A stretch of 64,000 nt of DNA from Fabrea salina (Eukaryota; Ciliophora; Heterotrichea; Heterotrichida; Fabreidae): assembly GCA_022984795.1 (NCBI GenBank), contig JALIHJ010000060.1, positions 93,914 through 157,913 of the forward strand, given 5' to 3'. The notes beneath the pieces were generated by a model. The model searched no databases. It was given only the letters and a program-made list of their open reading frames with translations, and had not been told where the DNA came from. Positions 44,156-52,526 of this stretch are shown here, in pieces. Each line of letters begins with the position of its first letter. Positions within the stretch are counted from its first letter, which is position 1. Position numbers and translations under genes: made by a program.

Positions 44156-45529
44156 ATGATTTTGTATTTATTATTAGTAGGAGTGTTGCAGGCTGAGGTT
44201 ACTGTCCAAGTTAAGCCTTCAGGTGTAAAAGAAACCCAAAGCTTGGTTCTTTCAGGTCCTGAGGAACTTTTGCACTCTGCTATTAACCAACTGAGTAAGA
44301 ACCCTAGTTACTCTTTTATACTCAACAACAAAAGAGGCCTTGTAGTGAGGTCTAGGGACTCACCTGGACTTAGACTTAACTACATCCCCAGAAACTACAT
44401 GGAACTAGTAGGACTTGTTTCTAGTCTCCTAGAACTCCCTCCTTCGCAGTTTAAAATTGTTTACTTTGCTGAAGAGGAGTTTGCAATAGTTTCCCAGGAA
44501 ACTTATGACACTGCAGTAGAACTAAGTGGACTGGAGTTACTTGAAGTAGAAGCTAAAACTAAGTTCGAAACTAAAACAGAAAACCTAGACTTCATAAGCT
44601 ACTACGAAAAATACAAAGACTCCATGCACACAGAAATCCAGCAAGTGTACCAAGTAGTCATTGAAGAGGGAGAATTCACCTTCAAAGAACTCTACTTGTT
44701 ATTGCTTTACTTAGATGAAACTCAGATGTTGCACTTATGCAAAGTGCTTCCTCAACTAACTGAACTTGAAGTTATGGTTTTAACCGGAAACTTAGTTACT
44801 GAAAAAGTTGCAGCTTGCTTAGGTCAGAGTTTTGAACGTTTGCCCAAACTGCAGAACTTAGTGCTTAGTTTTACTGCAGTAGACTGGAGAGGTTTAAAAG
44901 CCCTGGAAAAAGAAATAAAGAACCCTTTGGAACTAAGTTTTTTAAGCTTAGACCTGAACGGGTTTGAGGCAATAGAAGCTAAGTACTTAAACTTGCTTTT
45001 GAAAAAGCTGCAATACCTGAGCTACTTAGACTTGTCTGACAACAACTTAGCAGAGTCAGGAGTGCTTGAACTTACAAACTTGCCGATCACTCTGACTACG
45101 CTTAAACTCAACAACAACTTACTAGGCATATGGGGAACCAAAGCACTTTCAAAGTTACTGGTTAAACTACCTAAGTTAAAAACTCTGAGTATTAAAGACA
45201 ACTCACTAGGACTTGAAGGAGTTAAAAGACTAGTAACTACTTTTGAGCATTTTGAAAGTTTAGAAGTACTAGAACTCAGAGGCAACAAACTAGGAGACGA
45301 AGGAGTAAAAGCACTTGCTGAGCACTTTCGAGAACTAAAAGCACTTAGAAGGTTAGACTTGTCTTTAAACGACTTGAGCCAAGTTTCAGTAAGCATTCTT
45401 TCGGAACACTTAAAGGAACTGACTAGCTTAGAAGAACTTGTAATGACTGAAAACTTTTTGTCTCCTAAAGATGAGCACATTCTGCATACTACCTTTAAAG
45501 GCTTGTTCAGCTTAACTATTAAATTATAA
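44156..45529 (+). CDS. Secreted/membrane-associated LRR protein
   Basis: A 457-residue protein starting MILYLLLVGVLQAEVTVQVK, which fits a signal peptide or N-terminal anchor with cleavage after QA. The first ~200 residues are globular and acidic. RNI-type leucine-rich repeats follow, for example YLSYLDLSDNNLAESGVLEL, TLKLNNNLLGIWGTKALSKL, LEVLELRGNKLGDEGVKALA and LRRLDLSLNDLSQVSVSILS. Extracellular or endomembrane-lumen location is likely. The start codon lies 1 base from the divergent gene's ATG; no later Met would keep the signal peptide. Confidence 0.75.
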   Translation: MILYLLLVGVLQAEVTVQVKPSGVKETQSLVLSGPEELLHSAINQLSKNPSYSFILNNKRGLVVRSRDSPGLRLNYIPRNYMELVGLVSSLLELPPSQFKIVYFAEEEFAIVSQETYDTAVELSGLELLEVEAKTKFETKTENLDFISYYEKYKDSMHTEIQQVYQVVIEEGEFTFKELYLLLLYLDETQMLHLCKVLPQLTELEVMVLTGNLVTEKVAACLGQSFERLPKLQNLVLSFTAVDWRGLKALEKEIKNPLELSFLSLDLNGFEAIEAKYLNLLLKKLQYLSYLDLSDNNLAESGVLELTNLPITLTTLKLNNNLLGIWGTKALSKLLVKLPKLKTLSIKDNSLGLEGVKRLVTTFEHFESLEVLELRGNKLGDEGVKALAEHFRELKALRRLDLSLNDLSQVSVSILSEHLKELTSLEELVMTENFLSPKDEHILHTTFKGLFSLTIKL

Positions 45530-45534
45530 TCAGA

Positions 45535-45756
45535 ATGGCAACAAATGGTTCAGAGCCCATGATTCCTAAAGAAGACGACGAAGTTGCTTGGTTTGACGTG
45601 ACTAAGCGCAGCAGTGTTGACGCTTCAAAGTCAGTTTTGAACGGAAGAACTGAAGTTGCCAAAAAACTAAATATCGTTCACTACTTCGGAATTCTCTTTT
45701 GCATAGGCATTGCTGGGTGTTTGGTAGCTGCCAACATATACGCTATTTTGGACTAG
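45535..45756 (+). CDS. Small single-pass membrane protein
   Basis: A 73-residue protein: polar N-terminal half (MATNGSEPMIPKEDDEVAWF) and a single hydrophobic segment at its end, YFGILFCIGIAGCLVAANIY, with AILD after it. A tail-anchored or small type-II protein. Stop TAG. 5 bases after the preceding LRR stop, 23 before the sirtuin start. No family recognised. Confidence 0.6.
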   Translation: MATNGSEPMIPKEDDEVAWFDVTKRSSVDASKSVLNGRTEVAKKLNIVHYFGILFCIGIAGCLVAANIYAILD

Positions 45757-45779
45757 CTTAATCCTTAAATAAACTTATA

Positions 45780-47093
45780 ATGGAATGCAAATCATGCTCG
45801 ACTGAAGTATGCTGTCCTGAGCACTGCTGTGACTGGGACAACTGCACTTGTAAGGACTGCGAAATGTGCGGAGGAGAATCCACTCAAAAGCAGCAAACTC
45901 CTCAAAGCTCCACACCAAGTACTACTGAAACTGAAGAACCCCCCTCTAAACCTGAATCCATAGTTGATGAAATCAACCGAAAGGTTGCAGAAAGAATTAA
46001 GTTGCGCAAACTTGAAGAAGAAAAACTAAACCAAGAAAGGGAAGAAAAACGTAAAGCTGAAAAAGAAAAACATGAGCTTATTCTCAAAGGCTGCAGAGAA
46101 ACTGTTTCAAGGAACAAAAAAGTACTTGAAAGCACCCAGTCCACCATAGATAAACTTAACCAGACAATTTCAGGACTCAAAGACACCGAAAAAAAATTCC
46201 AGGACTTCCAAGATGCCTTTCAAAGAGTGCTGACAGCAGGACTGAACAAGTACTTTGGCGAACAAGAAGACATTGAAGAAATGAAAGCCAAGCATGGAGT
46301 ACCCAGAATTGTAAGTGTGGAAGAAGCTGCCATGAACATACTAGAGAAAGAAAACTTTGTGTTCTTGCTTGGAGCTGGAGTCTCTGCTGAAAGTGGAGTC
46401 TTTACTTACAAAGACAACGACGAAACTTGGGAGATTGACGGACAAAGTTACAAGCAACAAGAAGTTCACACAGTTGACGTCATGCAGAGTTACCCTCTTG
46501 AGTTCTGGCAAAACATGCACTTTAACAGAATGAGGATTTCAAGCACAAGTCCTAACCAAAGCCACCTTAGCATTGCTGAGTTTTACCACTTTTTAAACAG
46601 CAAAGGAAGACAAGTAAGTGTAATTACTCAAAACATTGATGGGTTCGACAGAGAAGTCTTAGGACCTGACGCAAGGTTGTATGAGTTGCACGGGAATCTC
46701 CACCTGCAGAGGTGTATGTTTGAGTGTTCGCCAGAAGTGATTCCGGGTCCTCCAATAACTGAGTTCTTAGAAATTATTCCTTGTTGTCCTAACTGCGGAG
46801 GACTTATGAGGCCAAACGTGTTGTTGTTTGGAGAAAGTTACTCAGAAGAACTCTACAGTTCAGGCAGTGCTGCAGAGGCAGTTAAGAGTGCAGACTGCAT
46901 TATTGTGATTGGAACACAGCTTAAGTGCACTCTTCCAAATAACTGGGTCAAAGAGTCAGCAAAGCTTGGAAAACTCATAGTAGAAATCAACGTTGAACCT
47001 GTAGTGAACTATGGAAACGTGCTAGCTGTTCCTGAAAGAGTTGGGTCGAGTTTCCCAACGATACTTGAAATAGTTAAAGAAGGCCTTAGTTAA
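45780..47093 (+). CDS. Sirtuin with Cys-rich head and coiled coil
   Basis: A 437-residue protein with a sirtuin domain at ~190-437: FVFLLGAGVSAESGVFTYKD (NAD-binding GAGxSxxSG), SVITQNIDGFDREVLG, ELHGNLHLQRCMFEC (catalytic His, first zinc Cys pair), PCCPNCGGLMRPNVLLFGES (second Cys pair, xPxVxxFGE) and CIIVIGTQLKCT. It is preceded by a segment with 12 cysteines in about 30 residues, MECKSCSTEVCCPEHCCDWD and further, and an acidic, Lys/Glu-rich coiled coil (~residues 55-150). The Cys-rich head is a likely metal-binding module not usual in sirtuins. Probable NAD-dependent deacylase; class unclear. Confidence 0.9.
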   Translation: MECKSCSTEVCCPEHCCDWDNCTCKDCEMCGGESTQKQQTPQSSTPSTTETEEPPSKPESIVDEINRKVAERIKLRKLEEEKLNQEREEKRKAEKEKHELILKGCRETVSRNKKVLESTQSTIDKLNQTISGLKDTEKKFQDFQDAFQRVLTAGLNKYFGEQEDIEEMKAKHGVPRIVSVEEAAMNILEKENFVFLLGAGVSAESGVFTYKDNDETWEIDGQSYKQQEVHTVDVMQSYPLEFWQNMHFNRMRISSTSPNQSHLSIAEFYHFLNSKGRQVSVITQNIDGFDREVLGPDARLYELHGNLHLQRCMFECSPEVIPGPPITEFLEIIPCCPNCGGLMRPNVLLFGESYSEELYSSGSAAEAVKSADCIIVIGTQLKCTLPNNWVKESAKLGKLIVEINVEPVVNYGNVLAVPERVGSSFPTILEIVKEGLS

Positions 47094-47103
47094 TTGCATT
47101 AAG

Positions 47104-49779
47104 TTACTTAGTAAAAGGTTTCAGGTTCATGAGTGACTGGAGTTCCTGGTACTTTTCACTAAAAAGAGTACCAATGAAAGAAAAATAGTCGTAAAGGTCA
47201 GTAAGGGATTCTTTAGTTTCGCAACCGTAACCCCAAAACATAGCTTTAGTGTGTTCTTTGGTTTTAGAAAACTCTAAGTCTCCACTCGGAATGAAAAACT
47301 CACACTTTTTAGAACTCTGGTCGTTTATAGCAAGGTTGATTCCGCCAATTTCAAGGCAGGTGCTTAGTGTCACAGGTTTAATCTTAAAGTCGAGTTTCTT
47401 AAGTTTGTTTCTGAGTCCTTCTTGGAACTCTAAAAGTTTTTCAAGTATTTTTTCAGTCAGCACATGCCTTTTGAGAACAGCTATGTTGTGGACTTTGGAT
47501 TTCTTAGCTTGGAGTTTTTTGATGTGCTGAATGTTTAAGTGCTCTTTGTGGGCTTTATCTAGTTGGAAAGACTGGAACAAAGCCAGCAAGTGCAAAGCTG
47601 AAGCGTTTACATAAGACAAGTTCAACTTTGCCAAAGAACCTGAAAACTCATAAGCGTGCAGGTCTCCTAGTTGCTGGGTGGGTCTGTAAGTGAACTGTGT
47701 AGTAAAAGCTTTTTCTGCTTTTTCAAGCACCACTTGTTTCTGGACCCTTCTGAAGATGTGTTCAGTTACGCATTCAGTTTTAGTAACTGCTTTTTTGCCC
47801 AGTTCAAACAAGCTGTAAAAAGAGTTTTCATCTTTGATGCTACTTTTCACAACTCCTAAGCTGGAGGTTCCCCACATCTCGTTAAGCAAATACTTAAGGT
47901 ACAAAAAGGCTTCTTGGGTCTGTGAAAACCACTCAATCCCTGACTCGTCGTCTGTAAGAGTTAAGTTGAACGAATCAGCTTTGAAAGTGATTTGGGAGTT
48001 GCGCAGGATCTTAGGAAAGTACTCTATGGGTTCTTTAGGCGGAGGTGGAGGAGGAATGTCTGAAGCTTGCGAAGTGTTAAGCAGAAGGGCTTCGTTATAC
48101 TCTTTGACAGCTTGACTAAGGTCCTTTTTAGCAAACCCGGGCTTGGCTCTTTTCCTTCCCATATTAAGGAAAGAAAACTCTTTTTTGGGTTCTGGAGACT
48201 TTCGAGGTTCTGGGGGTCTCTTGGGTTCTGGGGACTTTTGGGGAGGTTTGTTTTCTTGGTGGACTTTTTTAAAGGCGTTATGAGCAAGGTGGTGTCTTTT
48301 TTCCTCTTCTTCAAGTTTTTTGAGTTCTTCTCTTCTTTGCTTGATGAACTCTATAAGCTTCCTTTTGGCCCTTATGAACCTAAAAGCGTACTGGAACCAA
48401 GAACGCACTACTCTAGATCTTTTTTTGGCAACTTTGGAAGACTCTTTGTGTTTTCTTGGAAAAGTAGGAATTCTTTCTGAAGGCCGGTACCTCCTCATAG
48501 TCCACCACAACTGGCAGTTAGAAAAGTACTCAAAAAAGTTACGCATACACTCAGCCATCGCACTGCTGTAACTAATAGAAACTTCTTTGCAGAAGCCACT
48601 TAGTTTGATGCTTGAGTCTTCTCTAAGCACTAAGCAGGCTTGGGCGTTCAGAGGAGACACTAAAGTAGCTGACTTGTCTTTAAATATGAACTCAGGTTCT
48701 TCCAAAAGCAAGTTCCTTACTTCTGAAGCTGGAAAGGCTTCAAAGATCCCTATGGGCGACTTGCGAGTTTCTTCCCATAAAGAAGTGGGAACTAGCATGC
48801 CTGCCATAGAGTTAATGTAGACTCCTAAGTTGTCAACTCTGCAGTCCTTGACTGTTTCTCCTCTTTTAGCAGAGTGAGTGTTGACTTCTTGTGTGTGGGA
48901 GTACTCCCATTCTTGGTTAGAAGTTTGGACAAACAAGTTGTCAATGTTCACTCCGAAAGCAAAGGGGTGCTGGTAAGGGTAGGTTTCGTCTTCATACCTT
49001 ATGTGGATTTTGTGGACTATAAGCGTAAGGTTCTTGAGAACTTTAGAAATATACTTTTCAAAAAAGGTTTCTTTGGGGGGTTCTTTGTGTTGAGTTTTGT
49101 TTCCGTTGTCTGTGTGGTTTAGTGTGTTGGGTTTGCTTTGAGGTAAGTTTTGTCTGGGGTTCCGAGGGACTCGTTTAGGGTTATTTCTAGGTAGATCTGC
49201 AGGCAACTGGACTTTTTTAGCTTTATTTTCAAAAGCAAACTTGTTTTGTGGTTTCTTTGGTGTGTTTTCGAACTTGCGTTGAAGTTTTGTGGGTTGTTTG
49301 GTATCAAAAGCATTTTTGTTTGGTTTCATGACGTTGACAGGTTTTTCCTTTGAGAGCGAAATAGGTTCTTCGTCAGAAGGAATGCAGTCTTTCAAAGGAA
49401 CTTTGTCAAAGGGTTCGTCTTCAGAGAGTTCTTCGTCTGACACAAAAGTTTCAAGCCGATCTTGTGCAGGTTCGACTGATTGGGTGATTATTGGTCCAAA
49501 CACTAGAAGGAGCTCATCTATTTCGAGTTGAAGGGGGTTGCTTAGCCAAGAGGTGTAGTGGTACTTGAACCTGAGTTTGCCTATAAGTCCTGCTTTTAGG
49601 TGTAGAGGAAGGCCTAAAGACAGCAAGAGTTCGTTCACTTTGGGTGGTTTGAAATTCACATTAACCAGGTCTATATGACCTGATAGAAGTGCTACTTCTA
49701 GTTGGTCTTTTTCAAAACCGTAGAGGTACTCTCCTAGGTACTGCTTCAGTAGCTCGTATATTCTTGACTTTATCACCAT
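47104..49779 (-). CDS. Short chorein/VPS13-like lipid-transfer protein
   Basis: An 891-residue protein beginning SRIYELLKQYLGEYLYGFEK, then QLEVALLSGHIDLVNVNFK and LPLHLKAGLIGKLRFKYHYT, the chorein N-terminal region of VPS13/ATG2-type bridge-like lipid transfer proteins. A disordered, basic, Pro/Lys-rich linker follows (~110-240), then further beta-rich chorein-type segments (FGVNIDNLFVQTSNQEWEYS, NYKDSATLVSPLNAQACLVL-like) and a Pro-rich insertion (KKSPEPKRPPEPRKSPEPKK). VPS13 itself is over 3000 residues, so this lacks the VAB, adaptor-binding and C-terminal ATG2_C regions; it may be a short family member or one piece of a split set. Confidence 0.8.
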   Translation of the reverse strand: MVIKSRIYELLKQYLGEYLYGFEKDQLEVALLSGHIDLVNVNFKPPKVNELLLSLGLPLHLKAGLIGKLRFKYHYTSWLSNPLQLEIDELLLVFGPIITQSVEPAQDRLETFVSDEELSEDEPFDKVPLKDCIPSDEEPISLSKEKPVNVMKPNKNAFDTKQPTKLQRKFENTPKKPQNKFAFENKAKKVQLPADLPRNNPKRVPRNPRQNLPQSKPNTLNHTDNGNKTQHKEPPKETFFEKYISKVLKNLTLIVHKIHIRYEDETYPYQHPFAFGVNIDNLFVQTSNQEWEYSHTQEVNTHSAKRGETVKDCRVDNLGVYINSMAGMLVPTSLWEETRKSPIGIFEAFPASEVRNLLLEEPEFIFKDKSATLVSPLNAQACLVLREDSSIKLSGFCKEVSISYSSAMAECMRNFFEYFSNCQLWWTMRRYRPSERIPTFPRKHKESSKVAKKRSRVVRSWFQYAFRFIRAKRKLIEFIKQRREELKKLEEEEKRHHLAHNAFKKVHQENKPPQKSPEPKRPPEPRKSPEPKKEFSFLNMGRKRAKPGFAKKDLSQAVKEYNEALLLNTSQASDIPPPPPPKEPIEYFPKILRNSQITFKADSFNLTLTDDESGIEWFSQTQEAFLYLKYLLNEMWGTSSLGVVKSSIKDENSFYSLFELGKKAVTKTECVTEHIFRRVQKQVVLEKAEKAFTTQFTYRPTQQLGDLHAYEFSGSLAKLNLSYVNASALHLLALFQSFQLDKAHKEHLNIQHIKKLQAKKSKVHNIAVLKRHVLTEKILEKLLEFQEGLRNKLKKLDFKIKPVTLSTCLEIGGINLAINDQSSKKCEFFIPSGDLEFSKTKEHTKAMFWGYGCETKESLTDLYDYFSFIGTLFSEKYQELQSLMNLKPFTK

Positions 49780-50172
49780 TTCAAATCTTTTTAAGTTAGT
49801 TAATAACCAAATGATAATTTAAGTTAGTTTATAGTTAAAAAAGTCTGCGTTATTCTTCAGCCACTCTGTTCAATAACTGAAAGGTTGGTAGATTAGGAGT
49901 TGATGTCAGTGCTTCTTAGTTGCTGAAGTTGGTTGAGTTGTTGAGAGTCACAGCTACTTGTAAATAGCTTCACAACCTAAAGAACAATTAGTTTGCATAT
50001 AAATATTCGACAAAAACATATTTCTGAGTAGAATTGTTTATAAGCAATATAATGCTTACTAAGAATTAGCAACTTAGCCACTAACTACAAGGATTAATAA
50101 TTAAGGCATTCAAACACTGCACACTTTAAGATAATTTGTTCATTATTTTGAGTCTAAATAACTGGAGAGTAA
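49780..50172. other. Long AT-rich intergenic region
   Basis: This 393-base gap between the divergent VPS13-like and TMEM165-like genes is one of only two long gaps in the window. It is AT-rich (many TTAAG/TTAGTTAA runs), with no ATG-initiated coding frame or tRNA. On the minus strand a ~25-codon open stretch with coding-like wording (SQQLNQLQQLRSTDIN) is seen near 49,930, but it ends at a stop and has no clear start. Nothing else recognisable. Confidence 0.5.
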
Positions 50173-50865
50173 ATGGCTGAAGAGGAAATTGCTGAAGTGG
50201 GCCAATCTGCCTTTCAAGTAATTGGCAGTTCTTTCGTAACTATTTTGGTGTCTGAGCTAGGCGACAAAACCTTTTTCCTATGCGCAATGCTAGCAATGAA
50301 GTACTCAAGAGCAGCAGTTTTCACTGGGAACTTAATAGGCATGTCTTTTATGCTAGTTTTGGCAGCGTCAATAGGCCACGCAGCTATGGTGTTTATAAAC
50401 CCTTTATACGTGAAGCTAGCTTCTATCCTGGTATTTTCTTTGTTTGCAGCAACTTCATTCATAGAAGGCCTCAAAAAAGAAGAAGAAGAAAAAGAACTAG
50501 AAAACAAAGAAGACGCTGAAGCTGAAGACGCTGAAGAAGAAAAGGAAACCGACTCAGACGAACTTTTAGAACCTCTGTCCACCTACAGAGTCATTTGGAA
50601 GACCATTGCACTAATTTCCCTTGCTGAGTGGGGCGACAAGTCCCAGATCAGTATAGTTACTTTAGCAGCTATTTCAAATGCTTTCTACGTGGCAATCGGT
50701 GCAGTACTGGGCATTGCACTGTGCTCGTTTCTAGCTGTTATGATGGGGTCGATCCTTTCGAAGTACATCTCAGAGAAGAAGATGAGTGTTATAGCAGGAG
50801 TAGTGTTTGCTATTTTTGCTATACTTACAAGCGTAGTCGTGATATTCGAATATATTGAAGGTTAA
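50173..50865 (+). CDS. TMEM165/GDT1-like cation transporter (UPF0016)
   Basis: A 230-residue protein with two copies of the family signature, SELGDKTFFLCAMLA and AEWGDKSQISIVTLAA (E-x-G-D-K/R-T/S), in two three-helix halves related by internal duplication. Hydrophobic segments at FMLVLAASIGHAAMVF, LASILVFSLFAATSFI, AIGAVLGIALCSFLAV and VIAGVVFAIFAILTSVV. Between the halves is a very acidic loop (~residues 103-140). Family members move Ca2+/Mn2+ and protons in Golgi or related membranes. The plus stop TAA overlaps the convergent gene's stop in TTAA. Confidence 0.92.
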   Translation: MAEEEIAEVGQSAFQVIGSSFVTILVSELGDKTFFLCAMLAMKYSRAAVFTGNLIGMSFMLVLAASIGHAAMVFINPLYVKLASILVFSLFAATSFIEGLKKEEEEKELENKEDAEAEDAEEEKETDSDELLEPLSTYRVIWKTIALISLAEWGDKSQISIVTLAAISNAFYVAIGAVLGIALCSFLAVMMGSILSKYISEKKMSVIAGVVFAIFAILTSVVVIFEYIEG

Positions 50866-51641
50866 TCTTTAATAGGTGAAAAGTATTGCTTAGCTAAAAG
50901 ACCTTCGAAGCTCTTCCGGTAAATCTTAGTAGAGTTCTGGCGCCTGAAAGGGTCAGGAACAACCTTAGAAAGTAGTTCTTTGTTAATCTGGTCGTAGTTA
51001 GACTTGGGCTCTGGAACCACGCTGAACCACAAGTCACGTTTAGGAGAAAGCTTGAACTCCCGAAAGAGTTCTTTGGACTTGTTTCTTTTTCTTTCAAAAG
51101 AAAACCTTTCAGCGTAGGGTTCGGACTTACTAGGTTTAACTGTTTTCCAAGCTGCAGAGTCTTTGGGGAAGAGTTTTGAGTAAGGCTTGAAGGCAGGCTT
51201 CGAGAGAGAAGAACAATTCACAGACTTCCTTACTGAAGTTCCAGGACTCCTAAGTAAGTTTTACGGAGACTTGTAGTAAAAAGGCCTTAGCTCTGAGGAC
51301 AAGCTAACTAAGTTCCGAGAACTCAACTGAGTTGGCTTGGTTCCTTTTAAGTACTCAGAAGCAATAACTTTAGGGTTCAGGGAAGGCTCTGGCCGGTACT
51401 TAAGGTTGTGAGGGTTGACTTCTTCAATCACTCCGTTGTGAAAAGCTTACTAAAGCTTACCCTTGGTGAGTTCAGAGTTAAGGTTTTGCTTGGCCCAAGC
51501 AGCCATGCGCATGTCTGCTTTTTTGCTGAGTGAGTTATTTTTTTTCTGTTTTCTTTCTAAGTGCTTCTTCGACTGTTCTTTTGCAAGTTTCTCAAGTTCT
51601 TTTTTCCTTTGGAGTTGGTCATACTGGAACCCATTGAACAT
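50862..51641 (-). CDS. Hypothetical basic protein, two introns
   Basis: Exons 51641-51461, 51445-51265 and 51249-50862 join across two 15-base introns into 249 residues. The N terminus has a basic helical part (QRKKELEKLAKEQSKKHLER), the middle reads IEEVNPHNLKYRPEPSLNPK, and the C terminus is Lys/Ser/Pro-rich with RKSFEGLLAKQYFSPIKD. Both introns remove in-frame stops, and the three exons continue in one frame, which supports the model. No family recognised; the motif wording recalls ciliate cytoskeletal proteins. Confidence 0.75.
51250..51264 (-). other. 15-base intron
   Basis: gtaaaacttacttag on the minus strand, A at position 10, phase 2. Kept, it gives an in-frame TAA. Confidence 0.85.
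51446..51460 (-). other. 15-base intron
   Basis: gtaagctttagtaag on the minus strand, A at position 10, phase 1, ending AAG. Confidence 0.82.
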
Positions 51642-51665
51642 TATGTATACTAGAAATCGTTAGAA

Positions 51666-52472
51666 ATGTCCAATGAAGCCAAACGTTTAAGTGCAAAAAG
51701 CACTTCGCCATTAACCACTCGCAAACAACCTCAGCAACTCGAAAAAAGCTCACAAAAGATAATTTCTATCTTAAAAGAGTTCAAAGCAGTCTACCCACTC
51801 TCTAATGACTTTCCAGACCAAGAAGAATTTTCGCCTGTAAAAGCAAACAAAACCCAAAGCAAGTCCCCTCTGAGAGACACTTTGAAGCCACAGGTTCCCT
51901 TAGGAATGTCACTGAAACTTTCTGAACCTAAAGAAAGACCCAAAACACCCAACGAGTTCTTAGCAACCACCCCTAAAGTCAACAAGAACTCCCAAAAACT
52001 AGACACAATGCTCAACACTTCCAAAAAGAAAAGGTGGGAACACCTTTACCAACTCAAAGACCTCAAACTAGAAAAGTTCAAAGAAAGACAACTCCAAAAA
52101 GAACTCAACGAAGAACAAGAACTCAAAGAATGCACTTTTTGTCCCAAAACTTACAGCAAAAAACCCCGCAAACCCCAACAAGCCCACGAAAGACTCCTTA
52201 ACTGGGGCAAAATCAAAGAAATCAAAAACAACGCCAAAAAGAATCAACAGTCCCAACTAGAACTGGAGTCCTGCACCTTTTCCCCAGTCATAAACAGGTA
52301 CCCTGATGACTACGAAACCTTTGAGGAAAGACAGTTAAGAGCTTTAGAAAGGAAAAAGGCTTTTGAGTCGCCTCTGCGGAACAAACTAAACACCACGCAC
52401 GACATTTCTAAACAAGACTTTTCCAAAGCTTTAGAAAGACTCCACAAAGAACTCCACTCCTTTAAAATATAA
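51666..52472 (+). CDS. Hypothetical basic protein with CTF-P repeats
   Basis: A 268-residue Lys/Ser/Pro-rich protein. After a disordered N-terminal half it shows a repeated wording: KECTFCPKTYSKKPRKPQQA and SCTFSPVINRYPDDYETFEE, i.e. ECTFxPxI with a following FxxR-rich helix (HERLLNWGKIKEIKN, FEERQLRALERKKAFES). I have seen this E-C-T-F-x-P type repeat in ciliate and kinetoplastid proteins of unknown role; placing it in the cytoskeleton is inference. The start is 24 bases from the divergent gene. Confidence 0.7.
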   Translation: MSNEAKRLSAKSTSPLTTRKQPQQLEKSSQKIISILKEFKAVYPLSNDFPDQEEFSPVKANKTQSKSPLRDTLKPQVPLGMSLKLSEPKERPKTPNEFLATTPKVNKNSQKLDTMLNTSKKKRWEHLYQLKDLKLEKFKERQLQKELNEEQELKECTFCPKTYSKKPRKPQQAHERLLNWGKIKEIKNNAKKNQQSQLELESCTFSPVINRYPDDYETFEERQLRALERKKAFESPLRNKLNTTHDISKQDFSKALERLHKELHSFKI

Positions 52473-52526
52473 TATGCGTTATTAAATGGTAAGGAGCCTT
52501 AAGACATAGGAATTCCAGCACTCGAT

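Noticed and set aside
3110-50172. tRNA or snRNA genes in the long gaps
   Set aside because: No B-box-like GGTTCRANTCC, clover-leaf pairing or U6-like sequence was seen in the 394- or 393-base gaps.
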